Source: Lolliginicoccus suaedae (GTDB lineage Bacteria > Actinomycetota > Actinomycetes > Mycobacteriales > Mycobacteriaceae). From it: a stretch of 64,000 bases of DNA. The notes under the pieces were generated by a model. It saw nothing but the letters and a program-made list of their open reading frames with translations. It had not been told where the DNA came from and did not search any database. The DNA lies in assembly GCF_008312885.1 (NCBI RefSeq), contig NZ_VSSO01000004.1, forward strand, positions 1 through 64,000, given 5' to 3'. Shown here in pieces: positions 1 through 9,348 of the stretch; position 1 is the first letter of the stretch; each line of letters opens with the position of its first letter. A program made the translations under genes and the position numbers.

Positions 1-409
1 CGACCGTGGTGGCCAGGCCGATGCTCTCGAAGACGGAGAGGTTGCCGGTGGCCCAAAGGTAGATGGCGACCGCGAAGCCGATGTACTGCAGCGGGATGTA
101 GGCGTAGGTGACCCAGCGGTAGAACCTGTCCTGATCGAGCTCGTCCATCACCTCGTCGGGCGGGTTCTGGCCGTCAGCGCCGAACGCGATATCGAGCAGC
201 GGGATCAGGCCGAACACGATGATGGGGCCGCCCCAGTAGAGCCATCCCCAGCCGGTGAGCTCGACCAGCCCGACCGCGAGGAACACCGCGGACGCAGGGA
301 CCAGCGAGAAGATCCACAGCAGCTTCTTCTTGTCGCGCCAGCGCTGGAGCTCCTCCGCGCTGGTGTCGACGGCCTCGACCGTCGAGTCCTGATTCAGTGA
401 TGTGGTCAT
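1..409 (-). CDS. alkB: alkane 1-monooxygenase AlkB, N-terminal part (runs off the window)
   Basis: The reading frame opens with ATG at 409 and stays open to the window edge, giving 136 residues of the N-terminus. The translation has hydrophobic segments around residues 31-50 and 55-72, followed by a stretch containing LLDIAFGADGQNPPDEV and DRFYRWVTYAYIPLQY. These are typical of integral-membrane non-haem di-iron alkane hydroxylases, which oxidise n-alkanes at the terminal carbon with rubredoxin as electron donor. The histidine boxes would lie further downstream and are not in the window. A GAGGTG ribosome-binding site lies about 9 bases before the ATG. Rubredoxin genes usually follow alkB in actinobacteria but cannot be checked here. 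Confidence 0.88.
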   Translation of the reverse strand, partial: MTTSLNQDSTVEAVDTSAEELQRWRDKKKLLWIFSLVPASAVFLAVGLVELTGWGWLYWGGPIIVFGLIPLLDIAFGADGQNPPDEVMDELDQDRFYRWVTYAYIPLQYIGFAVAIYLWATGNLSVFESIGLATTV

Positions 410-855
410 ACGAGATAACACCTCATCGTGTTGGTGTGCTCGGCCCCGATGCCGAAGCAGCTTGTGGATTTGACTATAAGGGTTGGCGCGTTCCCCGGCT
501 AGACAGCCTCCACGTTTTTGTCCACTGAAGGGACATTTTCGACCGTTTGACGCTAGCTACAGCAAGCGCGACTGCCGGATCATGATCAAGATACGGTAAC
601 AAACAAGCAGTTCAGCATGGTTTCTAGCGGGCACCCGACGCGCCCGGAGCACGGCCGGACCGCTAGCCACCAGCGGCATGCGACGTTGATCACACCATGG
701 GCAGCACCCGCGCAATAGCGCGAGCAACGCCCTTCTGCCAGCCAGGGCTCAGCCGCGCGGGGCACCGGGGCGTGCCCGTGATGCCGCTAGCCCCATTCCG
801 GCACTAAACTGGGGCGTGCCTGCTTCGCAGCGCGCCGATCGATCGTGCCATCACC
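410..855. other. intergenic region between alkB and the decapeptide-repeat gene
   Basis: No convincing gene is seen in these 446 bases. The alkB-proximal part is AT-richer than the surroundings and should carry the alkB promoter. It holds a perfect 10-base palindrome GATCATGATC at 578-587, a candidate regulator site or chance. The stretch nearer 855 is GC-rich and may belong to an unrecognised N-terminal extension of the next gene. Confidence 0.4.
473..478 (-). promoter_or_regulatory. candidate -10 element for alkB
   Basis: On the minus strand this reads TATAGT, one base from the sigma-70 consensus, and would start a transcript with a leader of about 60 bases before the alkB ATG. No good -35 hexamer is visible 17 bases upstream, so the call rests on the -10 and its placement only. 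Confidence 0.3.
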
Positions 856-1767
856 ATGTTTGGGGGTCTTGCCGTGTCGCCGTTCCGGCACGTTTTCCGC
901 AGCCCGGAGCCCGAGATCCTGCCTCCGCCGCGCAAGAGTGGCCTGATCGGCCGCCACCTGCCATCGATGCCCCCGGGCACCCGGCGCTCGACCGAGCTCG
1001 CGAGCCAATCCAGGCACGGCCTGCTGGACCAGCGCCGACCAGTCCGCGGCGAGCGTGCCATGCTGCCCAGCGTGCCCTCGAAGACCCAGTACTCTGGGGG
1101 CATGCTGCTGGTGGATGTCGCATTGTTGCCGGTTCGCGCGAGCATCGTTGGCGTGCGGGTCACGGTGATGGCGAGCCAGTGGGTACGCCCGGACGGGCCA
1201 CTTCGGCGCGAGAACGGCCTGATCGACATGGCTGACGTGGTCGTGGGCAAGAACGGCGTGGCCGAGCAAGTCATGACACTGCTCTCCAACCCGTACGGCC
1301 CGGTCGCGCTGCTGCGCGCTATCACGTCGGCAACGTCGCCGGAGCGCCCGCTGGGCAAGGCCATCCAGGATGGTGGCATCGTGGACTCGGCGTTCGCGCC
1401 CGACGGCATGATCGATCGGGTGTTCCAGTCGGGGGGCTTCGTGGAGCGGATCGTGATGGAGAACGGTCTCGCGGAACGGATGCTCGCCCTGCTCGAGAAC
1501 ATGGTGGCGATCGCGCCGACCATCGAGGGCTTGCAGGATCCGCTGGCCCGCATCGAATCGGCCTCCCGCTACATCACCGAGGCCGCGGAGCCGTTGACCG
1601 ATCTCGCGGCTCGCCTGCCACGCCCCCGCTTCCCGAGGGTGGCGTGGCCCAACGGTGCGCGCGAGGACCTGGTTGAGCCACCGATCGAGGTGACGCCGCC
1701 GTCACGCGGCAAGACTGTTCCCCCCACTCCGCCGGGAAGCGGAAAGCGGCCCCCGGCGAAGCCCTAG
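856..1767 (+). CDS. hypothetical protein with four exact decapeptide repeats
   Basis: I do not recognise the family. The clearest support for coding is the middle of the protein. Residues 173-212 (numbered from the 856 ATG) form four consecutive 10-residue units of the form xGhh(D/E)xhhxx, with the glycines exactly ten apart (GGIVDSAFAP, DGMIDRVFQS, GGFVERIVME, NGLAERMLAL). Two more related units, NGLIDMADVV and NGVAEQVMTL, precede them. A predicted amphipathic helix and a Pro/Arg-rich tail follow. The start is uncertain. The ATG at 856 has no Shine-Dalgarno sequence, and in-frame ATGs at 1063, 1102 and 1228 are alternatives, the last just before the conserved-looking part. It converges with glnE, with 38 bases between the stops. 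Confidence 0.55.
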   Translation: MFGGLAVSPFRHVFRSPEPEILPPPRKSGLIGRHLPSMPPGTRRSTELASQSRHGLLDQRRPVRGERAMLPSVPSKTQYSGGMLLVDVALLPVRASIVGVRVTVMASQWVRPDGPLRRENGLIDMADVVVGKNGVAEQVMTLLSNPYGPVALLRAITSATSPERPLGKAIQDGGIVDSAFAPDGMIDRVFQSGGFVERIVMENGLAERMLALLENMVAIAPTIEGLQDPLARIESASRYITEAAEPLTDLAARLPRPRFPRVAWPNGAREDLVEPPIEVTPPSRGKTVPPTPPGSGKRPPAKP

Positions 1768-1805
1768 GCCGCGTGAGGCCCTGAGCTTTCGCGGGAGGCC
1801 GGGGC

Positions 1806-4800
1806 TCAGCTTCCGAAGACCCGCTCGACGACGGTGCGGGCCCTGCGGGTGATGCGCCGGTAGTTCTCGACGAACTCACCTGGGTCGCCCCGCCATCCCG
1901 AGACATAGGCAACGGCGCGCAGGTCCGAGCCACCGCTGGGAATCTGGTCGGAAGGCTTGCCGCGGGCGAGGACGAGCGCATTGCGCACCTTGGTCGCGGT
2001 GATCCATGCCTCCCGCAGCAGCGTGGTGTCCTCCTCGCTGAGGAGATCCTCGGCGGCGATCGCCTCGAGCGCCTCGAGGGTCGAGGTGTTGCGGAGGCTG
2101 GTCAGCTCGTGAGCGTGCTGCAGCTGCAGCAGCTGCACCGTCCACTCGACATCGGCGAGGCCACCACGGCCGAGCTTGGTGTGCGTCTTGGGGTCCGCGC
2201 CGCGTGGCAGCCGCTCCGAGTCGATGCGGGCCTTGATGCGGCGGATCTCGCGCACAGCCTCGTTCGAGACGCCCCCCTCGGGATAGCGGATCTTGTCGGC
2301 CATGTGCAGGAACTCGAGTCCGAGCTCCTGATCGCCCGCGACCTGGTGGGCGCGCAGCAATGCTTGCACTTCCCATGTCTGGGCCCATTGGCTGTAGTAG
2401 GCATCGTAGGCGGCAAGGGTGCGCACCATGGGGCCGCTGCGCCCCTCCGGCCGGAGGTTGGTGTCGACCTCGAGCGGCGGATCGGTGCTCGGGGCGCCGA
2501 GGTGCTTGCGCAGCGTCTCAGCGATGCTGGTGGCCCACTTCACGGCGACGGTCTCATCGATGCCGGGCAGCGGATCGCACACGAAGAGGACGTCCGCGTC
2601 GGAGCCGTAGCTGATCTCGGCCCCACCGAGGCGCCCCATCCCGATGACAGCGATGCGGGCTGGCGCCGGCTCGCCGCGTTCCTCGACGCTCGAGGCGATG
2701 GTGGCACCGAGCGCGGCCTCGAGCACTGCCACCCATACCGAGGAGAGCGCGTGGCACACCTCGGGCACGGAGAGCATTCCAAGGATGTCCGCGGAGGCGA
2801 CCCGCGCGAGCTCGGCGCGGCGCAGCGAGCGGGCGGCGGCGATGGCGCGCTGGGGGGAGCTGTGCCGCGCGGCGGACGCGATCAGCCCCTTGGCCACATC
2901 GTCGGGGTGGGTGCTCACGAGCTTGGGGCCGTCGGCGCCATCAGCGTAGAGCCGGAGCACATCGGGCGCCCGGAGCAGCAGCTCGGGCACATAGGCGGAG
3001 CAGCCGAGGATATGCATGAGCCGACGGGCCGCTGCTCCCTCGTCGCGGAGGGTGCGCAGGAACCATTGCTTGTCGCGGAGCTCCTCGGACATGCGCCGGT
3101 AGGCGAGCAGGCCCGCGTCCTGGTTGGGCGTATCGCTCAGCCAGTCGAGCAGGGTGGGCAGCAGCAGCGCCTGGATGCGGTTGCTGCGGGTAACGCCGCC
3201 AGAGAGTGCCTGGAGGTGGCCGAGCGCGTTGCGGGGCGCGGAGTATCCGAGCGCACCGAGCTGGCGGATGGCCGCGTCCTCGGTGAGGCGCAGCGCGTCG
3301 GTGTCGAGCTTGGAGACGGACTCGAGCAGCGGCCGGTAGAACAGCTTGGTGTGGATGCGCCGCACTCGGGAGATGTTGCGCTTGATGTCCTGGATGAGCA
3401 TGCCCGCGGCGTCGGTCCGGCCGTCCGGACGAATGTGCGCGGCTCGGGCGAGCCACCGCAGCGCTTCAGCGTTGTCGAAGGCAGGCAGGGTGTGGGTGCG
3501 CGAGAGCCGCTGCATCTGGAGCCGGTGCTCGAGCAGCCGGAGGAACTCGTAGGACGCGGTGAGGTTGGCGGCGTCCTCGCGGCCGATGTAGCCGCCGGCG
3601 GCGAGCGCGGTGAGCGCCTCGGTGGTGGCGGTGACATGGAGGGTGTCGTCGACGCGTCCATGCACGAGCTGGAGCAGCTGCACGGCGAACTCGACGTCGC
3701 GGAGCCCGCCGGATCCGAGCTTGATCTCGCGGTCGCGGATGTCGTCGGGGATGAGTGACTCGACGCGACGGCGCATCTTGCGGACGTTGTCGACGAAGTC
3801 ATCGCGCTCGGAGACGATCCACACCATCGGGTTGAGCGCGGTCACGTACTGCTCGCCGAGCTCCATGTCGCCGGTCATCGGGCGGGCCTTGAGGAGGGCC
3901 TGGAACTCCCAGGTGTGCGCCCACCGCTTGTAGTAGGCGATGTGAGCGTCGAGGGTGCGGACGAGCGCGCCGGACTTGCCCTCGGGGCGCAGGGCCGCAT
4001 CAACCTCGAAGAACGCGGCGGAGCCAATGCGCATCAGCTCGCTGGCGAGCCGGGTCGAGGTGCTGTCGGCAGGCTCGGCCACGAAGATGACATCGACGTC
4101 GGAGACGTAGTTGAGCTCGCGTGCCCCGCACTTGCCCATCGCGATCACAGCCAGCCGGGATGGGCAAGGCTTGTCGGGGCACACCGTGGCGACGGCGACC
4201 GCGAGGGCCGCGGTGAGCGCGGCATCGGCGAGATCGGTGAGGTGGCGCACCACCGAGGTGTAGGGCAGGACCGGCTCGTTCTGCACCGTCGCAGCGAGAT
4301 CGGCGGCGGCGAGGAGGAACAGCTCATCGCGGTAGGCATTGCGCAAGGCCGGGATCGCGGCGTGCCCCGTGGTGGTGGCGCGGTGGATCAGTGACCGTGC
4401 TGGGTCGACTCCCTCGATCGGCTCGGGCTTTGCGTCGACAGCGGCGAGCATGTTGGCGCGCAGCCCCTCGGCATCGGGCAGGTCGAGGTACTGGCCACGC
4501 AGCTTGTGCCACAGCTCGGGCCTGGCAATGAGATGGTCAGCGAGGGCGGAGGATGACCCGACGACGCTGAACAGTCGTCCGCGCAGGCCCGTGTCCTCGC
4601 GCAGCGCCGAATCGAGCTCGGACCACTCGTCGGGCAGGGCATCGCGCAGCCGGTCGATGGCGAGCAAGGCACGATCAGGGTCCGGGGCGCGCGAGAGGGC
4701 CCACAGCAGATCGATGTCCTCGTCGCGGTCCCAGCCCAGCGAGGCAAGGCGGTCGGAGGCTTGCGAATCGACCATGCCGAGGCGCGCTGGACCGGGAATC

Positions 4801-4832
4801 AAGGATCGGCCGAGCGGTGGCCGGGCCATCAC
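1806..4832 (-). CDS. glnE: bifunctional glutamine synthetase adenylyltransferase/adenylyl-removing enzyme
   Basis: GlnE controls type I glutamine synthetase by attaching AMP to a tyrosine when nitrogen is plentiful and removing it when nitrogen is scarce. The 1008-residue length matches the family. Two nucleotidyltransferase domains are visible, each with its metal-binding signature: [13 protein letters not shown] at about residues 239-251 (deadenylylation half) and [13 protein letters not shown] at about 738-750 (adenylylation half). The N-terminus ([20 protein letters not shown]) aligns with mycobacterial GlnE, supporting the start at 4832. It lies 27 bases downstream of glnA2 on the same strand, so the modifier is co-transcribed with a potential substrate. 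This is the order seen in mycobacteria. Confidence 0.96.
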   Translation of the reverse strand: MMARPPLGRSLIPGPARLGMVDSQASDRLASLGWDRDEDIDLLWALSRAPDPDRALLAIDRLRDALPDEWSELDSALREDTGLRGRLFSVVGSSSALADHLIARPELWHKLRGQYLDLPDAEGLRANMLAAVDAKPEPIEGVDPARSLIHRATTTGHAAIPALRNAYRDELFLLAAADLAATVQNEPVLPYTSVVRHLTDLADAALTAALAVAVATVCPDKPCPSRLAVIAMGKCGARELNYVSDVDVIFVAEPADSTSTRLASELMRIGSAAFFEVDAALRPEGKSGALVRTLDAHIAYYKRWAHTWEFQALLKARPMTGDMELGEQYVTALNPMVWIVSERDDFVDNVRKMRRRVESLIPDDIRDREIKLGSGGLRDVEFAVQLLQLVHGRVDDTLHVTATTEALTALAAGGYIGREDAANLTASYEFLRLLEHRLQMQRLSRTHTLPAFDNAEALRWLARAAHIRPDGRTDAAGMLIQDIKRNISRVRRIHTKLFYRPLLESVSKLDTDALRLTEDAAIRQLGALGYSAPRNALGHLQALSGGVTRSNRIQALLLPTLLDWLSDTPNQDAGLLAYRRMSEELRDKQWFLRTLRDEGAAARRLMHILGCSAYVPELLLRAPDVLRLYADGADGPKLVSTHPDDVAKGLIASAARHSSPQRAIAAARSLRRAELARVASADILGMLSVPEVCHALSSVWVAVLEAALGATIASSVEERGEPAPARIAVIGMGRLGGAEISYGSDADVLFVCDPLPGIDETVAVKWATSIAETLRKHLGAPSTDPPLEVDTNLRPEGRSGPMVRTLAAYDAYYSQWAQTWEVQALLRAHQVAGDQELGLEFLHMADKIRYPEGGVSNEAVREIRRIKARIDSERLPRGADPKTHTKLGRGGLADVEWTVQLLQLQHAHELTSLRNTSTLEALEAIAAEDLLSEEDTTLLREAWITATKVRNALVLARGKPSDQIPSGGSDLRAVAYVSGWRGDPGEFVENYRRITRRARTVVERVFGS

Positions 4833-4859
4833 GCGGAACCTCTCATCTCGGGAAACCTC

Positions 4860-6200
4860 TTACAGGGAGAGATAGGTCTTCAGCTCGAACGGGGTGACCT
4901 GGCTGCGGTACTGCTCCCACTCGGCACGCTTGTTGCGGAGGAAGAAGTCGAACACGTGCTCGCCGAGCGCCTCCGCGACGAGCTCGGACTTCTCCATCTC
5001 GCGCAGCGCCTGGTCGAGGTTGCCGGGAAGCTCCCGGTAGCCCATGGCGCGACGCTCGGCGCGGGTCAGCGACCACACGTCGTCCTCGGCCTCGGGGGGC
5101 AGCTCGTACTCCTTCTCGATGCCCTTGAGCCCGGCGGCGAGCAGCACGGCGAAGGTGAGGTAGGGGTTGCAGGCCGAATCGGGGCTGCGGACCTCGATGC
5201 GGCGGGAGCCGGCCTTGTTGGGGGTGTACATGGGCACGCGCACGAGCGCCGAGCGGTTGGCCCTCCCCCACGATGCCGCGGTGGGTGCCTCGCCGCCGTG
5301 GATGAGCCGCTTGTAGGAGTTGACCCACTGGTTGGTGACGGCGCTGATCTCGCTGGCATGGGTGAGGATGCCGGCGATGAAGTGCTTCGCGGTGTCCGAC
5401 AGCTCCATCGGATCATCAGGATTGAAGAACGCGTTGTTGTCGCCCTCGAACAGGCTCATGTGGGTATGCATGGCCGAGCCGGCCTGCTGGCTGAAGGGCT
5501 TCGGCATGAACGAGGCATGCACGCCCTCGAGCAGAGCGACCTCCTTGACCGCGTACCGGAAGGTCATGATGTTGTCGGCCATCGACAGGGCGTCGGCGTA
5601 GCGCAGGTCGATCTCCTGCTGCCCGGGCGCGGTCTCGTGGTGGCTGAACTCGACGGAGATGCCCATCGATTCGAGTGCCTCGATGGCATGGCGACGGAAG
5701 TTGGGGGCAGTGTCGTGCACGGCCTGGTCGAAGTAGCCACCCTTGTCCGCGGGCAGTGGCTCGGAGCCGTCCTCGGGAGAGTCCTTGAGCAGGAAGAACT
5801 CGATCTCCGGGTGGACGTAGCAGGTGAAGCCGAGATCCCCGGCCTTGTTGAGCTGGCGACGCAGCACGTGCCGCGGATCGGCCCAGGAGGGCGAGCCATC
5901 AGGCATGGTGATGTCGCAGAAGATGCGAGCGGTGTGGGGCTTGCCGTCCTTGTGGACCCACGGCAGGATCTGGAACGTCGACGGGTCAGGCTTGGCGACG
6001 GTGTCGGCCTCGGAGACGCGCGAGAAGCCCTCGATGGAGGAGCCGTCGAAGCCGATGCCCTCGGTGAAGGCACCCTCGAGCTCCGCCGGGGCGATCGCCA
6101 CCGACTTCAGGTAGCCGAGTACATCGGTGAACCACAGCCGGACGAACCGGATGTCGCGCTCCTCGATCGTGCGAAGCACGAATTCCTTCTGGCGATCCAT
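4860..6200 (-). CDS. glnA2: type I glutamine synthetase (GlnA2 branch)
   Basis: The enzyme makes glutamine from glutamate, ammonia and ATP. I chose ATG 6200 (MDRQKEFVLRTIEERDIRF) because it gives 446 residues and a start matching the mycobacterial GlnA2 N-terminus. The frame is open further upstream but without similarity. Catalytic-site signatures are present: FDGSSIEGF, the ATP-binding KPFSQQAGSAMHTHMS, NRSALVRVPMY and RIEVRSPDSACNPYL. The motif YELPPE, with its tyrosine at about residue 365, sits where GSI-beta enzymes carry the adenylylated tyrosine (YDLPPE), so this protein keeps a possible GlnE target. Whether it is modified cannot be told from sequence. It heads the glnA2-glnE unit. 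Confidence 0.95.
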   Translation of the reverse strand: MDRQKEFVLRTIEERDIRFVRLWFTDVLGYLKSVAIAPAELEGAFTEGIGFDGSSIEGFSRVSEADTVAKPDPSTFQILPWVHKDGKPHTARIFCDITMPDGSPSWADPRHVLRRQLNKAGDLGFTCYVHPEIEFFLLKDSPEDGSEPLPADKGGYFDQAVHDTAPNFRRHAIEALESMGISVEFSHHETAPGQQEIDLRYADALSMADNIMTFRYAVKEVALLEGVHASFMPKPFSQQAGSAMHTHMSLFEGDNNAFFNPDDPMELSDTAKHFIAGILTHASEISAVTNQWVNSYKRLIHGGEAPTAASWGRANRSALVRVPMYTPNKAGSRRIEVRSPDSACNPYLTFAVLLAAGLKGIEKEYELPPEAEDDVWSLTRAERRAMGYRELPGNLDQALREMEKSELVAEALGEHVFDFFLRNKRAEWEQYRSQVTPFELKTYLSL

Positions 6201-6244
6201 ACCGGCGAGGTTATCACTTGACGGCCCCGGCACACCCGAATCCG

Positions 6245-7831
6245 CTAGCAGCGCTCGCCCTCTGGCGGTAGGCGCAGGTCCACGAGGTAGCGAGTGACGT
6301 GCGTGTCGATGCACTCGTCGAGGCCAAGAACGACGGTGTGCTGGTCGCCCTCGTAGGTGAGCATGCGGCCGCCGAGCTGCGCGGCGAGCTCGGCCCCGGC
6401 CTCGTAGGGAGTGGCGGGATCGCCGGTTGTGGATACGACGAGCGTCGGCGGCACCGAACCGGGGATGTCGAGCCGCGAAGGCTTGCTGGTGGGATCGACC
6501 GGCCAGAACGCGCAGATGTCGAGGGGCGCGTTGCCCGTGCCCCGTCCGTCGTCGGCGAACGGTGCGACTGACCGGTAGCGCATGTCGTACTGGCCCCATT
6601 CGTCGCGATCAGTGACGGCAATGGTGTCGACGCAGTTCACGGCGTGGAACGCGGGCGTGGAGTTGGAGTAGGTGCCATCGTCCGCGCGGCCCTCGTAGAT
6701 GTCAGCGAGCAGCAGCAGGGTGTCGCCGATGCCATCGCCGAGCTCGATGAGGCCCGAGCGCAGCAGCCGCCACATCTGGGGCGAGTAGAGCGCTTGGATG
6801 ACGCCCGACATCGCGTCGTTGTAGCCGAGCCCGCGCCCGTCCGACGTCCAGGCCGGAGTGTCGGCGAGGGGGTCCACGAGGGCGCGGAAGTCCTTGATCG
6901 CCACGTCGCGATCATCGCTGAGCGGGCATTCGGGACGGGTCGCGCAGTCCGCGACGAACGCATCGAACGAGCGCTGGAAGCCCTCCCCCTGCCGGACGAT
7001 CGCTTCCCCGAGGTCCATCCCTGGATCGACGGCACCGTCGAGCACGAGCGCCCGCACTGAGCCAGGGAACCGCTCCGCGTACCGCGCCCCGAGATAGGTG
7101 CCGTAGGAATAGCCGAGGTAGTTGAGCTGGTCATCGCCGAGGACCGCGCGGAGCATGTCGAGGTCCTCGACGTTCTCGCGCGTGCCCACGTTCGCCAGCA
7201 GCTCCATGCCCGAGCGCTCCGCGCAGGCATCGATGTAGCCCTGCATGTCCGCCTCCGCGCGCGCGATGCCCTCCGCGGACATGTCCACGTGATCGAGGCG
7301 GCGGTACTCGTCCATCTCCGGCCCGGCGAGGCACTGCACGGACGGCGTGGAGGCCGCCACGCCCCTCGGATCCCAGCTCACCAGGTCGAACCGCTCGGCG
7401 AGCTCGGTCCCGCGCCACACCGATGCGAGGTTCGCGGCCGTGCCGATGCCGCTCGCGCCCGGCCCGCCCGGATTGACCAGCAGCGAACCGATCTTGCTGG
7501 TAGCGGTGGCCAGCCGCGTCACCGCGAGCTCCGCGGTAGCACCATCGGGATCGTCGTAGTCCACCGGCACCGTCACGCGGGCGCACTCGAACCCTCCAGA
7601 CTCAAGTTGCCTGGCCGTGGCGGGATCCTCCGCGAATCCCGCGCAGTCCCCCCACTCGACGGACTGGCCGGAGAAGGGCTCAAGACCGCGACCACCGCCC
7701 GCGGGCTCGGCGCACGCGGTGCTCGCGATGCCGAGGACCGTGCCGAGCGCGGCAGCAACGACAACGCGCCGCCGCCACGGCGCCACGCTCCGTCTCGAGC
7801 GGAGCTTTTCGGGGACAGTGCCGAGGACCAT
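6245..7831 (-). CDS. secreted alpha/beta-hydrolase with TAP-like C-terminal domain (Hip1/CaeA-type peptidase)
   Basis: This is a probable exported serine hydrolase of the mycobacterial CaeA/Hip1 group, which occupies the same place beside glnA2 in M. tuberculosis. An N-terminal hydrophobic segment (about residues 23-38) ends in STAC at residues 37-40, a plausible but imperfect lipobox (serine at -3 instead of a branched residue). Nucleophile Ser242 lies in GYSYG, with Asp471 in TTGDPATPY and His498 in GDQHTVV completing the triad. NPGGPGASG near residue 120 forms the oxyanion region. The length of 528 residues is normal for the family. In mycobacteria Hip1 processes the cell-wall protein GroEL2, but that substrate is not implied here. 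The ribosome-binding site is weak. It stands alone, 44 bases after the glnA2 start. Confidence 0.9.
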   Translation of the reverse strand: MVLGTVPEKLRSRRSVAPWRRRVVVAAALGTVLGIASTACAEPAGGGRGLEPFSGQSVEWGDCAGFAEDPATARQLESGGFECARVTVPVDYDDPDGATAELAVTRLATATSKIGSLLVNPGGPGASGIGTAANLASVWRGTELAERFDLVSWDPRGVAASTPSVQCLAGPEMDEYRRLDHVDMSAEGIARAEADMQGYIDACAERSGMELLANVGTRENVEDLDMLRAVLGDDQLNYLGYSYGTYLGARYAERFPGSVRALVLDGAVDPGMDLGEAIVRQGEGFQRSFDAFVADCATRPECPLSDDRDVAIKDFRALVDPLADTPAWTSDGRGLGYNDAMSGVIQALYSPQMWRLLRSGLIELGDGIGDTLLLLADIYEGRADDGTYSNSTPAFHAVNCVDTIAVTDRDEWGQYDMRYRSVAPFADDGRGTGNAPLDICAFWPVDPTSKPSRLDIPGSVPPTLVVSTTGDPATPYEAGAELAAQLGGRMLTYEGDQHTVVLGLDECIDTHVTRYLVDLRLPPEGERC

Positions 7832-8016
7832 GCCGAGAATCGTGCCACGGCCCCGCCCCGCGCCACCACGCGCGCCACAACGGTGCCCTATCCGTAATCC
7901 ATGTCACATCCGGTGCGGGCAGCGGAGGTTTGGTCACGGCAGTGGCAGACTGTGAGGTGTCACCACACCAATCCCGGGGACCCGCTGGCCGGGCCTCGAG
8001 GCGCGAAGGGACATCC

Positions 8017-8880
8017 ATGACGAGCACATCGCCCGAGACCCCGGTGTACGGCGCCGCCGCGGCAGCCGGAGCCCCCAAGCGGGCCCGCACCCGGATCCAC
8101 CACTTGCAGGCGTGGAAGGCGGAGGGGCAGGCCTGGCCCATGCTCACCGCCTATGACTTCCCCTCCGCGCGCCTCTTCGACGAGGCCGGTATCCCGGTCC
8201 TGCTGGTCGGCGATTCCGCCGCCAACGTCGTCTATGGCTATGACACGACCGTGCCCATCTCCATAGACGAGCTGATCCCGCTGGTGCGGGCCGTCGTGCG
8301 GGGCGCGCCGAATGCCCTCGTCGTCGCGGACCTGCCGTTCGGGTCCTACGAGGTCTCGCCGCAGCAGGCCGTGGAGAGCGCCATCCGCTTCATGAAGGAG
8401 GGCGGGGCGCATGCCGTCAAGCTCGAGGGCGGCGAGCGCATGGCGCCGCAGATCGAGACCCTCGCGGTCGCCGGCATCCCCGTGATGGCTCATATCGGGT
8501 TCACTCCCCAATCGGTTAACAGCCTCGGCGGATTCCGTGTCCAGGGCCGCGGCGCCGGTGCCGAGCAACTCATGGCGGACGCCGAGGCAGTGCAGGCAGC
8601 GGGCGCATTCTCCGTGGTCATGGAGATGGTTCCCGCGGTCCATGCACGCAGCATCACCAAGTCCCTGGCCATCCCCACCATCGGGATCGGAGCGGGCAAC
8701 GAGTGCGACGCGCAGGTCCTCGTCTGGCAGGACATGGCCGGGATGAGCGGGGGACGCACCGCGAAGTTCGTCCGCCGGTTCGGCGATGTCGGCACCGTCC
8801 TGCGCGATGCGGCCCGCGAGTACGGCGCAGCGGTGCGCGATCGGTCGTTCCCCGGGCCCGAGCACACGTTCGACGACTAG
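8017..8880 (+). CDS. panB: 3-methyl-2-oxobutanoate hydroxymethyltransferase
   Basis: PanB transfers a hydroxymethyl group from methylene-tetrahydrofolate to 2-oxoisovalerate, the first committed step of pantothenate and coenzyme A synthesis. The protein has 287 residues from ATG 8017, which is preceded by GAAGGG at a good distance. A longer open frame from 7930 has no similarity at its start. Family motifs are clear: [16 protein letters not shown] (Mg-binding aspartate), [31 protein letters not shown] and [19 protein letters not shown]. It is divergent from the upstream hydrolase and begins a plus-strand run with the lipoprotein and the CYTH-CHAD gene. Confidence 0.96.
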   Translation: MTSTSPETPVYGAAAAAGAPKRARTRIHHLQAWKAEGQAWPMLTAYDFPSARLFDEAGIPVLLVGDSAANVVYGYDTTVPISIDELIPLVRAVVRGAPNALVVADLPFGSYEVSPQQAVESAIRFMKEGGAHAVKLEGGERMAPQIETLAVAGIPVMAHIGFTPQSVNSLGGFRVQGRGAGAEQLMADAEAVQAAGAFSVVMEMVPAVHARSITKSLAIPTIGIGAGNECDAQVLVWQDMAGMSGGRTAKFVRRFGDVGTVLRDAAREYGAAVRDRSFPGPEHTFDD

Positions 8881-8920
8881 CAATTACTCGTCCACCGACC
8901 CCCACGCCGTAGGAGGCCCC

Positions 8921-9337
8921 ATGCGCCATCATCGAATGCTCGCCGCCGCGATCCTGCCCATGGCGCTCGCCGCCGGCGGCTGCTCCGTGGAGGTCAATAC
9001 CAACGATCCCGCCACCACCACTCCCTCACCCGCGACCGGCACCGCCCCAGGCACCACCAATGGTTTCGCCTTGCCGGACGCCTCGGAGCTGTGCACCGAC
9101 CTCGATGAGCGCGGGCAGGAGATGCGGACCTACACGCGCACCATCGGGCGCATCACCCTCAACGGGCTCGTGATCGACTGGGCCAGCCGCAACCAGGTCG
9201 ACCTCGTCGCGCTCGCCAGCAACCGGGGCGCGGTCGACGAAGCACTCGAGTCGGCCTGCCCCGGCGTACGGTCGAATGTGATGGACTACCTGGAGATCGA
9301 ATCGATCGCCTCGGCCCTCGTGGGGCTGCCCGAATAG
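8921..9337 (+). CDS. small putative lipoprotein
   Basis: The 138-residue protein starts at ATG 8921 behind a perfect AGGAGG. Its N-terminus has Arg/His residues, a hydrophobic stretch and the lipobox LAAGGC, so it should be exported and lipid-anchored. A Thr/Pro-rich linker follows, then a compact domain with two cysteines (ELCTDLDERG and ESACPGVRS) that could pair. I do not recognise the domain. It resembles many small mycobacterial Lpp-type or DUF732-like secreted proteins in layout only. It lies 40 bases after panB and 11 bases before the CYTH-CHAD gene, so it is probably co-transcribed with the latter. Confidence 0.8.
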   Translation: MRHHRMLAAAILPMALAAGGCSVEVNTNDPATTTPSPATGTAPGTTNGFALPDASELCTDLDERGQEMRTYTRTIGRITLNGLVIDWASRNQVDLVALASNRGAVDEALESACPGVRSNVMDYLEIESIASALVGLPE

Positions 9338-9348
9338 AGGAGGCGCGC

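Noticed and set aside
2109-3758. 549-codon plus-strand frame opposite glnE
   Set aside because: Shadow of glnE without family motifs.
6201-6599. Upstream extension of the glnA2 frame
   Set aside because: The extension has no similarity and overlaps the hydrolase gene; ATG 6200 gives the family length and N-terminus.
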